64,000 nucleotides of DNA from Streptomyces dysideae (GCF_001514305.1 NZ_KQ949125.1:1-64000); one strand, 5' to 3'; positions 26,056 through 34,017 are shown, counted from the first letter of the stretch. The notes: generated by a model not told the origin, from the letters alone. Program-made: numbers and translations.

Positions 26056-29000
26056 ATGCCGGAGGAGTGGATACGGGCTCTCGTGGCGGACTTTGGATCC
26101 GAGTGCAGGGAGCGTCTGCGGGTCAGCGACACGGAGGCGTCCATCAGCCTGCCGGTGGCGAAGCTGGTGGAGACATTCGGGGCGCGCTGGAGGCTGAGTC
26201 CTCGCCTTCATCCTGAGTATCCCTTGCCCGAGGCCCGTGTGCGTCCGGACTACGCGGTGGAGACATCGGGGCGCATCACCGGCTTCCTGGAACTGAAGGC
26301 GCCTGGGCACGACGTCACGCCCGACGGCTTCACGAAGCGGGACCGGGAGCAGTGGGAGCTGATGCGCCGGCTGCCCAACGTGCTGTACAGCAATGGTCAC
26401 ACCTGGTGCCTGTACCGAGGCGGTTTGCGGCCTCTCCGCACGGTTCGGCTCGAAGGTGATCTGTACCGGTCCGGCAGTCGGTTGCGTACCAGCGAAGCCG
26501 ACGGAGCGGCGTTTCGGGATCTGCTGCGGGAATTTCTCGGGTGGCAGCCCCAACGCATCACCACCGTCGGCCAGTTGGTGTCGTCTATCGCTCCGCTGTG
26601 CCAGTACCTGCGAGAGGAGGTGCTGGAGCAGCTCGCCCTCGAACGCAGAACGCCAGACGGTCCTCGCAGCCGACGGCGGGCCCCCAAGCCTTTCACCGCC
26701 TTGGCGCACCACTGGAGCAAGGTGCTCTTCCCCTCAACCGATGGACAAGACCCCGACCACCTCTTCGCCGACCGCTACACCCAGACGATCGCCTTCGCCC
26801 TGCTGCTGGCCCGTATCGAGAACGTACCGCTCGCCGGCCGTAACTTCGTTGACGTTGCACGTGAGTTGAAGGCCGAGAACACGGTGATGGGGCGAGCCCT
26901 GCAGTTGCTGACGGAGACGGTGGACGCCGAGTTCGCCCGCCGCATCGACACGCTCGTGCAGGTCATCGACGCCGTCGACTGGGAGGCGATCCGAGCCCGG
27001 ACGCCCGACGCCCACGTTCATCTTTACGAGGATTTCCTCCAGGAATACGACCGCGAGCTGCGTAAACGCTCCGGCACGTACTACACCCCGCCCCGTCTGG
27101 TGAAGGAGATGGTCCGCTTCACCGACGCCGTCCTGCGCACCCGCCTGGGCTGCGTGGAGGGCTTCGCGGACGAGCAGGTGACGATTGTAGACCCCGCCAT
27201 GGGCACCGGCACGTTCCTCAGCGAGATTATCGACAGGGTCGCCGAAGAACGCTCCCGCCGCGGGGAAGGCTTCCGCGGCGAAGCGGTGGAACAGCTGGCG
27301 GGCCGGCTGATCGGCTTCGAGCGTCAGATGGCCGCCTATGCGGTCGCCCAGATGAGGATCACCCAGACCCTCCGCAAGCAAGTCACCGACACTCAACTCG
27401 GCGATCTGCGACTCCATCTCGCCGACACCCTCGCAGACCCTTATGAGAGGGCAACGCTCTTCACGTTCCTGCCCGATGGCGATCCTCTGGTCGAGAACAC
27501 TCGCAAGGCGGACTGGATCAAGCGTGAGCAGAAGGTCACCGTCATGATCAGCAACCCGCCGGACAGGGAGAGAGCCGAGGGGGAGGGCGGGTGGGTGGAG
27601 AAAGGCCGAGAGGGGGATGACAAGGCACCTCTGCTCGATGCCTTCCGCCTCGGTGGCAGAAACGGAGTGCACGAGAACAAGCTCAAGAACTTGTACGTCT
27701 ACTTCTGGCGCTGGGCCACCTTCAAGGTCTTCGAACAGCATCGTTCCGAGTCGGACCGCGGAATCGTCGCCTTCATCAGTACCGCAGGCTTCCTCAGCGG
27801 GCCTGGTTTCCGAGGAATGAGGAAATACCTGCGTGAGACTTGTTCGGAGGGCTGGATCATCGACCTCAGCCCGGAGGGTATCCAGCCACCGTTGCGAACA
27901 CGCCTCTTCGAGGGCGTTCAGCAGCAACTGACGATCGCCGTGTTCGTCCGCAGCAGGGCCGACACTGAACCTGCCCACATCAGGTACGTCGCCCTGGACG
28001 GCAGCACTCGTGAGGAGAAGTACGCGCAGCTCGAGGCTCTCGGGCCGGACAGCGACCAGTGGCGTCCGGTGCGTCAGGACGCCCACGCCCCGTTCACGCC
28101 CGCTGCACTCGGAGCATGGGATACGTATCCCGCATTGGATGATCTGCTGCCATGGACAGTACCCGGCATCTTGCCCAAGCGGACGTGGGTCTACTCCTCG
28201 GACCCCGACACGCTGCGCTCCCGGTGGCGGAGGTTGACCGCCGAGACGGACATTGCCGAGAAGCGCGCCCTGTTCAGGGAGACCAAGGGCGGCCGTACCG
28301 TCGATCGGCCGGTCAAGCCGCTCCCGGGCTCGGCACAGCGAAGGCGGTCGATGCTGGAGGCAGGTCCCGAGTGTCCGGAACCGGTGCCTGTGGCCTTCCG
28401 CCCGTTCGATCGGCAGTGGATCATTCCGGACAACAGGGTCCTCGACAGATGCTCGCCGGAGCTGTGGGAGAACCGGGCCGAGGGCCAGATACACATGGTG
28501 GAACTGCACTCCGAACGGTTCGGTGACGGCCCCGCCACTCTGTTCACCGCGCTGATGCCGGATATGCATCACTTCGCCGGCTGGGGTGGTGGCAGGGTGA
28601 TCCCCTTCCTGCAGAAGGACGGCACCCCCAATGCGACCCCTGGCCTTCTCCAGCACCTTCGTAACTCCTTCGGCGGTCTGGCTGTCTCCGCCGAGGACTT
28701 GATCGCGTACATCGCCGCGATCACGGCCCACCCCGGTTTCCGCTCCCGCTTCGACGACGAACTCACCACCATCGGCGTCCGCGTACCCCTCACCGGTGAC
28801 GCCGCCCTGTGGTCGGAGGCGCTGCACATCGGGCGGAAGGTGATCTGGGCCTCCACCTTCGGAGAGAGGCTCGTGGACCCGGTGGCAGGGAGGCCCGGCG
28901 GGCCCCAGGAAGTCTGGGCGACCGCACAGCCGGCGATCACGTACCGGAGACAGGTCGGCAGGGACGAATTGCCCGAGAGCTTCGTCTACGATCCCGACCG

Positions 29001-29526
29001 TCTCGAACTCCACTTCGGCCAAGGTGTTTTCGTGTCGGTGACTCAACAAATGCGGGATTACCAGGTCAGCGGACAGAACGTTCTCGACGGCTGGTTGAAA
29101 CGCAGGACGGGACCGCCGTCTCGCAGGGCCGTCAGTCAGCTGGACCACATCCGGCCCGACCGGTGGCAGCCTGCCTGGAGCGAGGAACTCCAGCACGTGC
29201 TGGCCGTCCTGTGGCATCTGGTCGAGCTGCAGTCGGCTCAGAATGAGCTGCTCGACCGTGTTCTCACGTCACCGCTGGTCAGCGTCGCCGAGTTGCAGCG
29301 TCGGAACGTCCTACCCGTCCCGGAAACCGCCCGTCGTTCTGCTCCCGCACCGATACAGACCGACCCCATCCCTGGTACCGAGGGAATCGAGGCGCGCGAG
29401 CCGCACGCCGTAAGGCCACTCACCGCAGAGAAGAGCTCGTCGGCCACCGCTCCGATGGCGCGGTCACGGAGGAGCAGGAATTCTGGCGCTGCGCAGTCGC
29501 CTCGCAGGAAGCGACAAGACCCGTAG
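26056..29526 (+). CDS. single-chain restriction-modification-like enzyme (type ISP/IIG-like), NPPY motif altered to NPPD
   Basis: A 1156-aa protein combining a nuclease-like N-terminus with an N6-adenine methyltransferase core. Residues 64-81 hold a PD-(D/E)xK pattern (PDY at 64-66, then E79-L-K81). A helical linker follows, then YYTPPRLVKEMVRF (~346-359), SAM motif I DPAMGTGTF (379-387) and motif IV at 500-503. Motif IV should be NPPY or NPPF but reads NPPD: the aromatic residue that stacks on the flipped adenine is aspartate. The C-terminal ~600 residues look like target recognition (LKNLYVYFWRWA, then variable sequence). No helicase motifs were seen, so it is shorter than a classical type ISP enzyme. 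ATG at 26056 follows GGAGGGGGACAAG; the frame also opens at TTG 26041. Only this gene and the AbiEii pair are in cassette 2. Confidence 0.85.
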   Translation: MPEEWIRALVADFGSECRERLRVSDTEASISLPVAKLVETFGARWRLSPRLHPEYPLPEARVRPDYAVETSGRITGFLELKAPGHDVTPDGFTKRDREQWELMRRLPNVLYSNGHTWCLYRGGLRPLRTVRLEGDLYRSGSRLRTSEADGAAFRDLLREFLGWQPQRITTVGQLVSSIAPLCQYLREEVLEQLALERRTPDGPRSRRRAPKPFTALAHHWSKVLFPSTDGQDPDHLFADRYTQTIAFALLLARIENVPLAGRNFVDVARELKAENTVMGRALQLLTETVDAEFARRIDTLVQVIDAVDWEAIRARTPDAHVHLYEDFLQEYDRELRKRSGTYYTPPRLVKEMVRFTDAVLRTRLGCVEGFADEQVTIVDPAMGTGTFLSEIIDRVAEERSRRGEGFRGEAVEQLAGRLIGFERQMAAYAVAQMRITQTLRKQVTDTQLGDLRLHLADTLADPYERATLFTFLPDGDPLVENTRKADWIKREQKVTVMISNPPDRERAEGEGGWVEKGREGDDKAPLLDAFRLGGRNGVHENKLKNLYVYFWRWATFKVFEQHRSESDRGIVAFISTAGFLSGPGFRGMRKYLRETCSEGWIIDLSPEGIQPPLRTRLFEGVQQQLTIAVFVRSRADTEPAHIRYVALDGSTREEKYAQLEALGPDSDQWRPVRQDAHAPFTPAALGAWDTYPALDDLLPWTVPGILPKRTWVYSSDPDTLRSRWRRLTAETDIAEKRALFRETKGGRTVDRPVKPLPGSAQRRRSMLEAGPECPEPVPVAFRPFDRQWIIPDNRVLDRCSPELWENRAEGQIHMVELHSERFGDGPATLFTALMPDMHHFAGWGGGRVIPFLQKDGTPNATPGLLQHLRNSFGGLAVSAEDLIAYIAAITAHPGFRSRFDDELTTIGVRVPLTGDAALWSEALHIGRKVIWASTFGERLVDPVAGRPGGPQEVWATAQPAITYRRQVGRDELPESFVYDPDRLELHFGQGVFVSVTQQMRDYQVSGQNVLDGWLKRRTGPPSRRAVSQLDHIRPDRWQPAWSEELQHVLAVLWHLVELQSAQNELLDRVLTSPLVSVAELQRRNVLPVPETARRSAPAPIQTDPIPGTEGIEAREPHAVRPLTAEKSSSATAPMARSRRSRNSGAAQSPRRKRQDP

Positions 29527-29661
29527 AGTTGCTGCCTGACTCGGTGCCATGGGTGGGTCGTCGCAACGCCGTCTGCGGGTGGGACTGTCTCGACATCATC
29601 TTGTGTGCATCTCCGGGCTCTTGCTCTGATCGCCTTCAGATGTGCTCTCCTCCGGACGCGC

Positions 29662-30339
29662 TCAGTCGATGTCCGGATCATGGGCCTCTTCGAGGAGACG
29701 GGCCGCGAGGTCGTCGGCCCAATCTACGGCCCAGGTGCGCAGAGCGGTGATGGTGGCGTCATCGAGTCCATAGGCGGCGAAGGCTTCGTCGTCGGTCCAC
29801 TCGGCGCCCGTGAGGTTCGACTGCAGATCCTCGCGCTCGAAGCGGCCGCGGGCGTGGCGGCGGCCGAACTCCTCGAGCTCGGCGTTGGTCCTGCGGCGGG
29901 AGGCTGCGAAAACGTCGATCAGGTCGCGGGGCGCTCCGCGGTCGGCGAGGGCGCGGACCTTGGTTCCGATCACGTCCTCCTCCGCGAGGACGGGCCCGTA
30001 CGGGCTCTGGGCGACCGGCCGCCAGAAGATCTCCTTGAGGATGTCGACTTCGCACTCCTGCCCGGTGGCTGGGTCAGCCACGGTGAAGCGGGCGGACAGC
30101 GGAGCGGTCTCCAGCGCGTGCACCTTCCAGCCACGGGCTTCCAGGCCGGCCCGGAGCGTGGCGGCGATATCGGTCATGGGCGCCGGGTTCTCGGTGGCGA
30201 CATCAAGGTCCTGGCTGGGGCGGTTCACGAGGCGGTGCGCCCGTACGGCATATCCACCGGTGAGGACCAGGGGATATGGCGAGCCGAGCGCGATCACATC
30301 CGCCAGGAGCCGCGCGTGCAGCTCCGGCATGTCCGTCAC
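29662..30339 (-). CDS. AbiEii/AbiGii-type nucleotidyltransferase (putative toxin)
   Basis: A 225-aa polymerase-beta-fold nucleotidyltransferase. The signature is LTGGYAVRAH (residues ~24-33) followed by the metal-binding DLD in RPSQDLDVAT, and a later acidic CEVDILKE that supplies the third carboxylate. AbiEii-type toxins use this fold to transfer nucleotides, for example to tRNA in the MenT family. The GTG at 30337-30339 overlaps the upstream gene's TGA by 4 bp (GTGA); ATG at 30330 is an alternative. It is convergent with the methyltransferase-nuclease gene, 135 bp away. Its usual antitoxin AbiEi (winged-helix) is not present; the partner is the unrelated gene just upstream. Confidence 0.85.
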   Translation of the reverse strand: MTDMPELHARLLADVIALGSPYPLVLTGGYAVRAHRLVNRPSQDLDVATENPAPMTDIAATLRAGLEARGWKVHALETAPLSARFTVADPATGQECEVDILKEIFWRPVAQSPYGPVLAEEDVIGTKVRALADRGAPRDLIDVFAASRRRTNAELEEFGRRHARGRFEREDLQSNLTGAEWTDDEAFAAYGLDDATITALRTWAVDWADDLAARLLEEAHDPDID

Positions 30340-30728
30340 GCGGCTGCCCGGGTGCGGGAGGCGAGCTGGGGGAAGGCGTCTTCCCATACGGCGCGCACGG
30401 TGCGACCGACGAGCGTGCGCAGCACCGGCCACAGCTGGAGGAGCAAGTCCTGGTTGAGGTAGCGGGGAAGGTCGTCGCGCAGGCCCTCGTGCAGGACGGT
30501 GCGGTACAGGCCCATGCGCTGGCGAGGCTTGCTCATGTCGTACGAGGTCATTCCCGACCAGGCCATGTGCAGCGGCAGATCCACGATCCCCTGGGTCGGG
30601 CCGTGCAACTCGTCCAGCGACTCCGGCAGACGTCGCCGGAACTTCTCCCGGTACAGCGCGAGGTCCTCGGCGACCGCGCCCGAGAGGTCGCTCGGTGTGG
30701 GTGCGGTGTGCTGTGAGCTGGAGGGCAT
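30336..30728 (-). CDS. uncharacterised partner of the AbiEii-like toxin (putative antitoxin)
   Basis: A 130-aa soluble protein starting MPSSSQHTAPTPSDL, with an N-terminal helix ALYREKFRRRLPESL, a central DELHGPTQGIVDLPLHMAWSG region and a C-terminal LWPVLRTLVGRTVRAVWEDAF helix. No helix-turn-helix or zinc motif is apparent, so it does not look like AbiEi. It is first in a two-gene operon and overlaps the toxin start by 4 bp, the usual antitoxin-first order. ATG at 30726-30728 has only a weak ribosome-binding site. Antitoxin function is inferred from position alone. Confidence 0.7.
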   Translation of the reverse strand: MPSSSQHTAPTPSDLSGAVAEDLALYREKFRRRLPESLDELHGPTQGIVDLPLHMAWSGMTSYDMSKPRQRMGLYRTVLHEGLRDDLPRYLNQDLLLQLWPVLRTLVGRTVRAVWEDAFPQLASRTRAAA

Positions 30729-30867
30729 GAGTCCATTATGGCGGCCAGAGAAGTGGCGCGGGTCATGATGAGCCAGCTGGCGTCTGGAGTGAGCGGGACG
30801 GAGCCTGCTGGGGAACTGGTCGTAGCAGCTCGGTCTGTCCCGAGTAGGCGGGACGGGCTGTCGGCCG

Positions 30868-30886
30868 TGACGCTCGTTTGACGCTC
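30868..30886 (+). repeat. right-end arm-type repeats of cassette 2
   Basis: TGACGCTC (30868) GTT TGACGCTC (30879): a perfect 11-bp-period pair, starting 84 bp (second repeat) before att copy C. It shares GCGAGCCGA and TGACCTGGT further right with the right end of cassette 1 (about 25555-25583 versus 30908-30936). Confidence 0.65.
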
Positions 30887-30962
30887 TGGGCGCCCTCACG
30901 CTGGGCGGCGAGCCGAGAAAGGTGCTCTGACCTGGTCTTTTCCACTACCTGATCAGGCCGAC

Positions 30963-31032
30963 ATCTTTCCGATGACCCACCACGTGGAGTGCGTGGCGAT
31001 CCTTGAACCGGCCACGAAGGGCTCCTGACCTG
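30963..31032 (+). repeat. att-like direct repeat, copy C (right boundary of cassette 2)
   Basis: Encodes IFPMTHHVECVAIL, a short tail and TGA (31026-31028). Its codons are the most Streptomyces-like of the three copies, ending mainly in C or G, so it may be the chromosome's original 3' end displaced by insertion, but this is inference. Confidence 0.8.
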
Positions 31033-31070
31033 CGGTTTTGTGCGGTGCGCATTATGTGTGCGGTGTGGGT

Positions 31071-31100
31071 TGACGCTGAAATGACGCTCATTTGACGATC
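31071..31100 (+). repeat. third left-end arm-type repeat cluster, next to the EPS locus
   Basis: Three repeats with exact 11-bp period: TGACGCTG (31071), TGACGCTC (31082) and TGACGATC (31093). They lie only 45 bp after the copy C stop codon, against ~157 bp in the other two ends. An empty attB site would not be expected to carry arm sites, so this hints at a third element or its remnant to the right. The rest of 31101-31298 holds no ORF I can support. Confidence 0.55.
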
Positions 31101-31298
31101 TGCTGCCTGAGCTGCGGTTGCCGGTGCTCAGGTGGCGGTTTGCGCGCCAGAGCCGCCGGACCCCTGCTCCGCACCCGACGCCGTGACGACGCCCGTCGTT
31201 TCGGGTCAGTACTCTGATCGTTCGTCATCGTGCGCCATCACCTGTGATGATGTGGATCAGGGGAGCGACCGGTGAGGTCATGAGGTCCGGGGGGATCG

Positions 31299-32018
31299 AT
31301 GAGCAGTACGACGTCCGCGCTGATACGGCTGAAGTCCGCGCAGAAGAGCGCGAAGGGGGTATCGCTGTACTCGCGGTTCGTGAACCGGCCTGCTGGCCGG
31401 TATCTCGCCGCCGGGGCGTACCGGCTCGGACTGACGCCCAATCACGTCACCATGATCAGTGCGGCGTTCAGCTTCGCGGCGGTCGTGGTGGCGGCGCTCG
31501 CCGCGCCCACCTGGGCTGCGGGCTTCGTGGTGTGGCTCGGGCTCGCGGTCGGTTTCGCCTTCGACTCCGCCGACGGGCAGCTCGCCCGGCTGCGCGGCGG
31601 CGGCAGCGCGGTGGGCGAATGGCTCGACCATGTGGTCGACTGCGCCAAGATCACCGCACTGCACACCGCCGTGCTGATCTCCTTCTACCGCCACCCCGCT
31701 CACTTCGGGACCACGGCCGACGGTTGGCTGCTGGTGCCGCTCGGCTTCCAACTCGCCGCCGTCGTCACGTTCTTCGGCGGACTGCTCACCGAGCAGCTCA
31801 AGCCCAAGGCGGCCCCGGGCGACCGTGCCGCACCCTCCACGGCACGCGCGATGGCCCTGCTCCCGGTAGACCACGGGGTGTTCTGCCTGGTCTTCCTGCT
31901 GCTCGGCGGCGGTGGCACATTTCGGTGGGCCTACACCGTCCTTGCCGTCGCCGCCGCGCTCTTCCTCGTCGCCTTCCTCACCAAGTGGTTCCGGGAGCTG
32001 TCCGCAGTTCGTCGGTGA
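31299..32018 (+). CDS. CDP-alcohol phosphatidyltransferase family protein
   Basis: Integral-membrane transferase, 239 aa, that moves a substituted phosphate group from a CDP-linked donor to an alcohol acceptor. The family signature DG-x2-AR-x8-G-x3-D-x3-D is complete: SADGQLAR (residues ~90-97), then G and D in AVGEWLDHVVD. About six hydrophobic segments surround it. ATG at 31299 follows GGGGGGATCG. It is the first gene of the exopolysaccharide locus and faces the cytidylyltransferase gene, overlapping it tail-to-tail by 41 bp. Together they could make and use a CDP-activated polyol or glycerol to decorate the polymer. Confidence 0.87.
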   Translation: MSSTTSALIRLKSAQKSAKGVSLYSRFVNRPAGRYLAAGAYRLGLTPNHVTMISAAFSFAAVVVAALAAPTWAAGFVVWLGLAVGFAFDSADGQLARLRGGGSAVGEWLDHVVDCAKITALHTAVLISFYRHPAHFGTTADGWLLVPLGFQLAAVVTFFGGLLTEQLKPKAAPGDRAAPSTARAMALLPVDHGVFCLVFLLLGGGGTFRWAYTVLAVAAALFLVAFLTKWFRELSAVRR

Positions 32019-32457
32019 ACCGGCTCCCGTCGAGGGCATCGATGGCACGTCGCAGCTGGGTGCTCGACGTGTGCACGGTGTACGGGAAGTAGACGACGTC
32101 TACGCCCACGGTGGCGAAGTCCCGCTCCAGCTGCTCCCCCTTCGGCGTGTCCCGCCAGTCGTCGCCCTTGAACAGCACGTCGAAGCGCACCTGCTGCCAC
32201 GTCTCCAGTTTGTCCGGCACGGTCTCGACGAACGCGGCGTCCACGTGGCGGATGCTGCGGACGATCTCCAGCCGCTCGACCAGCGGGATCATCGGCCGTC
32301 GGCCCTTGGCCCGTTCGGCCATCTCGTCCGAGACCACGCCTGCCACCAGGTAGTCGCACTGGGCGCGTGCGTGGCGCAGGATGTTCAAGTGCCCGATGTG
32401 GAAAAGGTCGTAGGCGCCCGGCGCGTAGCCCACGCGATACGGCTTGCTCGATGGCAA
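31978..32457 (-). CDS. cytidylyltransferase/adenylyltransferase (TagD/RfaE-C-like)
   Basis: A 159-aa nucleotidyltransferase that activates a polyol- or sugar-phosphate with CTP or ATP. The motif YAPGAYDLFHIGHLNIL (residues ~9-25) contains the HxGH catalytic histidines, and HTSSTQLRRAI near the C-terminus is the ISSTxIR-like second motif. I chose TTG at 32455-32457, after GGGGGG, because the sequence becomes family-like right there; the ATG at 32538 would add 27 unconvincing residues. It is convergent with the CDP-alcohol phosphatidyltransferase gene, a likely partner for its CDP-linked product. Confidence 0.85.
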   Translation of the reverse strand: MPSSKPYRVGYAPGAYDLFHIGHLNILRHARAQCDYLVAGVVSDEMAERAKGRRPMIPLVERLEIVRSIRHVDAAFVETVPDKLETWQQVRFDVLFKGDDWRDTPKGEQLERDFATVGVDVVYFPYTVHTSSTQLRRAIDALDGSRFTDELRTAPGTTW

Positions 32458-32663
32458 CAGATGCCCCCCTCGATCGATGGTGTCCCCCCAACGCACACAC
32501 CTTTGCGGGGATGTGCGGACTTTGACGATAGCGTTCATGCTCGGTGCCCGGAGGGTGAACAATTAGGGTGCGTCCAGGTTCACTTCCGACCAGGGGCGGG
32601 GGCCCGTGGGACGCGGACACACAGGGGAGGCCGCAGTGGCGGCCGGGGGGAAGGTTTCGTCGC

Positions 32664-34013
32664 GTGACACATACCCACGACGAGCGTCGTGATCGGGGCG
32701 GAAGCGGGGCTGCTCGCACCGCGGGCTCCGTTCCGACGCAGCGCACCACCGAGCCGGACGTCACCGCGGCCATCGGCGGGGAGGGCGAAGTCGCCCCGTC
32801 CGGACGCCGGTTGCTCCTGGTGTCCACCAACTACTCTCCCGAGCACACCGGTATCGGCCCGTACGCCACCGGCATCGCCGAGCACTGGGCGAGCCGCGGG
32901 CACGACACCCACGTCCTCGCCGGGCTCCCGCACTACCCTTCCTGGAGCCTCGACCCCGCCTACCGCAGGGTGTGGCGGGCCACCGAGCGGCGTTCCGGGG
33001 TCACCGTGCACCGCCGCCGGCACAGCGTCCCCTCGCGCCAAAGCGCCCTGCGCAGAGCCCTGTTCGAGAGTTCGATCCTCGTCCACGGTCTCGTCGCACC
33101 ACCCGGCACCGGCCACGTCGACGCCGTGCTCGCCCAACTGCCCAGCCTCGCCGGAGGAGTGCTCGGCGCCCGTATCGCCGCCCGGCACCACGCCCCGTAC
33201 GTGCCGGTCGTGCAGGACCTCATGGGCGCCGCCGCCGCGCAGTCCGGCATCCAGGGCGGCGGCCGCGCCGCCGAGCTGGCCGAGCGTGCGGAGTCGTGGG
33301 TGCTGCGGCGCGCCACCCTCGTCGGCGTCATTCACGAGACGTTCGTCGAGCGGGTGCGGGCCATGGGCGTGGATCCCGGACGCATCCGCCTGGTGCCCAA
33401 CTGGTCGCACATACAGGCGCCTTCGGCACCCCGTGCCCGCACCCGTGAGCGCCTCGGCTGGCGGCCGGAGCAGACCGTGGTCCTGCACTCCGGCAACATG
33501 GGCCTCAAGCAGGGGCTGGACGTGCTGGTGGAGGCGGCCCGCCGAGATCCGGCCACCCGGATCGTGCTGATGGGCGACGGCAACCAGCGCGAGCACCTCG
33601 CCCGTCGCGCCGAGGGACTGCCCAACCTGGAGTTCCTGCCTCCGGTGGCCGACGCCGACTTCCCCGACGTGCTGGCCGCAGCCGACGTGCTCGCCGTGAC
33701 CCAGCGCGCCTCCGTCCTCGACATGAGCGTCCCGTCCAAGCTCACCTCCTATTTCGCGGCCGGCCGTCCGGTGGTCGCCTCCGTCGCCGCCGAAGGAGGG
33801 ACGGCCCGCGAGGTGTTGCGCTCCGGTGCCGGAATGCTCGTGGAACCGGAGAATCCTGATCATTTCCTGTCAGCAGTGCGTAGACTCGCCGAAGATCCGG
33901 CGATGGCGGACGGGTTGGGGGCGGCGGGGCCCCGCCATGTGGCTGCTCATCTGTCACGGGAGGCGGGTCTTGCGCGGATCGACGCGCTGATCGACGAGGC
34001 GTTGGGGGGCTAG
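32664..34013 (+). CDS. glycosyltransferase family 4 (WbuB/WcaI-like)
   Basis: A 449-aa GT-B glycosyltransferase acting on the cytoplasmic side of the membrane. The N-terminal acceptor domain starts at LLLVSTNYSPEHTGIGPYA (~residues 48-66), preceded by a ~45-residue Thr/Arg/Gly-rich extension. The donor domain has VLHSGNMGLKQGLDVLVEA (~275), MGDGNQREHL, and PSKLTSYFAAGRPVVAS with the usual E-x7-E region replaced by DMSVPSKL. These features match WbuB-type GlcNAc/fucose transferases. GTG at 32664 follows GGGGGGAAGG. It is first in a coupled run with the Wzz-like and flippase genes. Confidence 0.85.
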   Translation: MTHTHDERRDRGGSGAARTAGSVPTQRTTEPDVTAAIGGEGEVAPSGRRLLLVSTNYSPEHTGIGPYATGIAEHWASRGHDTHVLAGLPHYPSWSLDPAYRRVWRATERRSGVTVHRRRHSVPSRQSALRRALFESSILVHGLVAPPGTGHVDAVLAQLPSLAGGVLGARIAARHHAPYVPVVQDLMGAAAAQSGIQGGGRAAELAERAESWVLRRATLVGVIHETFVERVRAMGVDPGRIRLVPNWSHIQAPSAPRARTRERLGWRPEQTVVLHSGNMGLKQGLDVLVEAARRDPATRIVLMGDGNQREHLARRAEGLPNLEFLPPVADADFPDVLAAADVLAVTQRASVLDMSVPSKLTSYFAAGRPVVASVAAEGGTAREVLRSGAGMLVEPENPDHFLSAVRRLAEDPAMADGLGAAGPRHVAAHLSREAGLARIDALIDEALGG

Positions 34014-34017
34014 GCAG

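Larger units (their letters stand above)
25677..31028 (+). mobile_element. cassette 2: integrase-less, CIME-like defence island
   Basis: A 5.35-kb segment between att copies B and C with matching left-end and right-end repeats. Cargo is limited to a large restriction-modification-like enzyme (26056-29526) and a two-gene AbiEii-type module (29662-30728), both of defence or addiction type. There is no recombinase. The non-coding flanks (25438-26055 and 30729-31298) hold only att and arm sequences plus a GTCCCG/CGGGAC hairpin at 30837-30854. The small size, conserved ends and defence cargo resemble CIMEs or satellite islands that move with an integrase supplied elsewhere. Confidence 0.65.

Noticed and set aside
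25611..31032. Copies B and C read as pseudogenes of whole methyltransferase genes
   Set aside because: Only the last ~22 codons are present at each; nothing of the SAM-binding domain precedes them, and what precedes is the conserved cassette right end.
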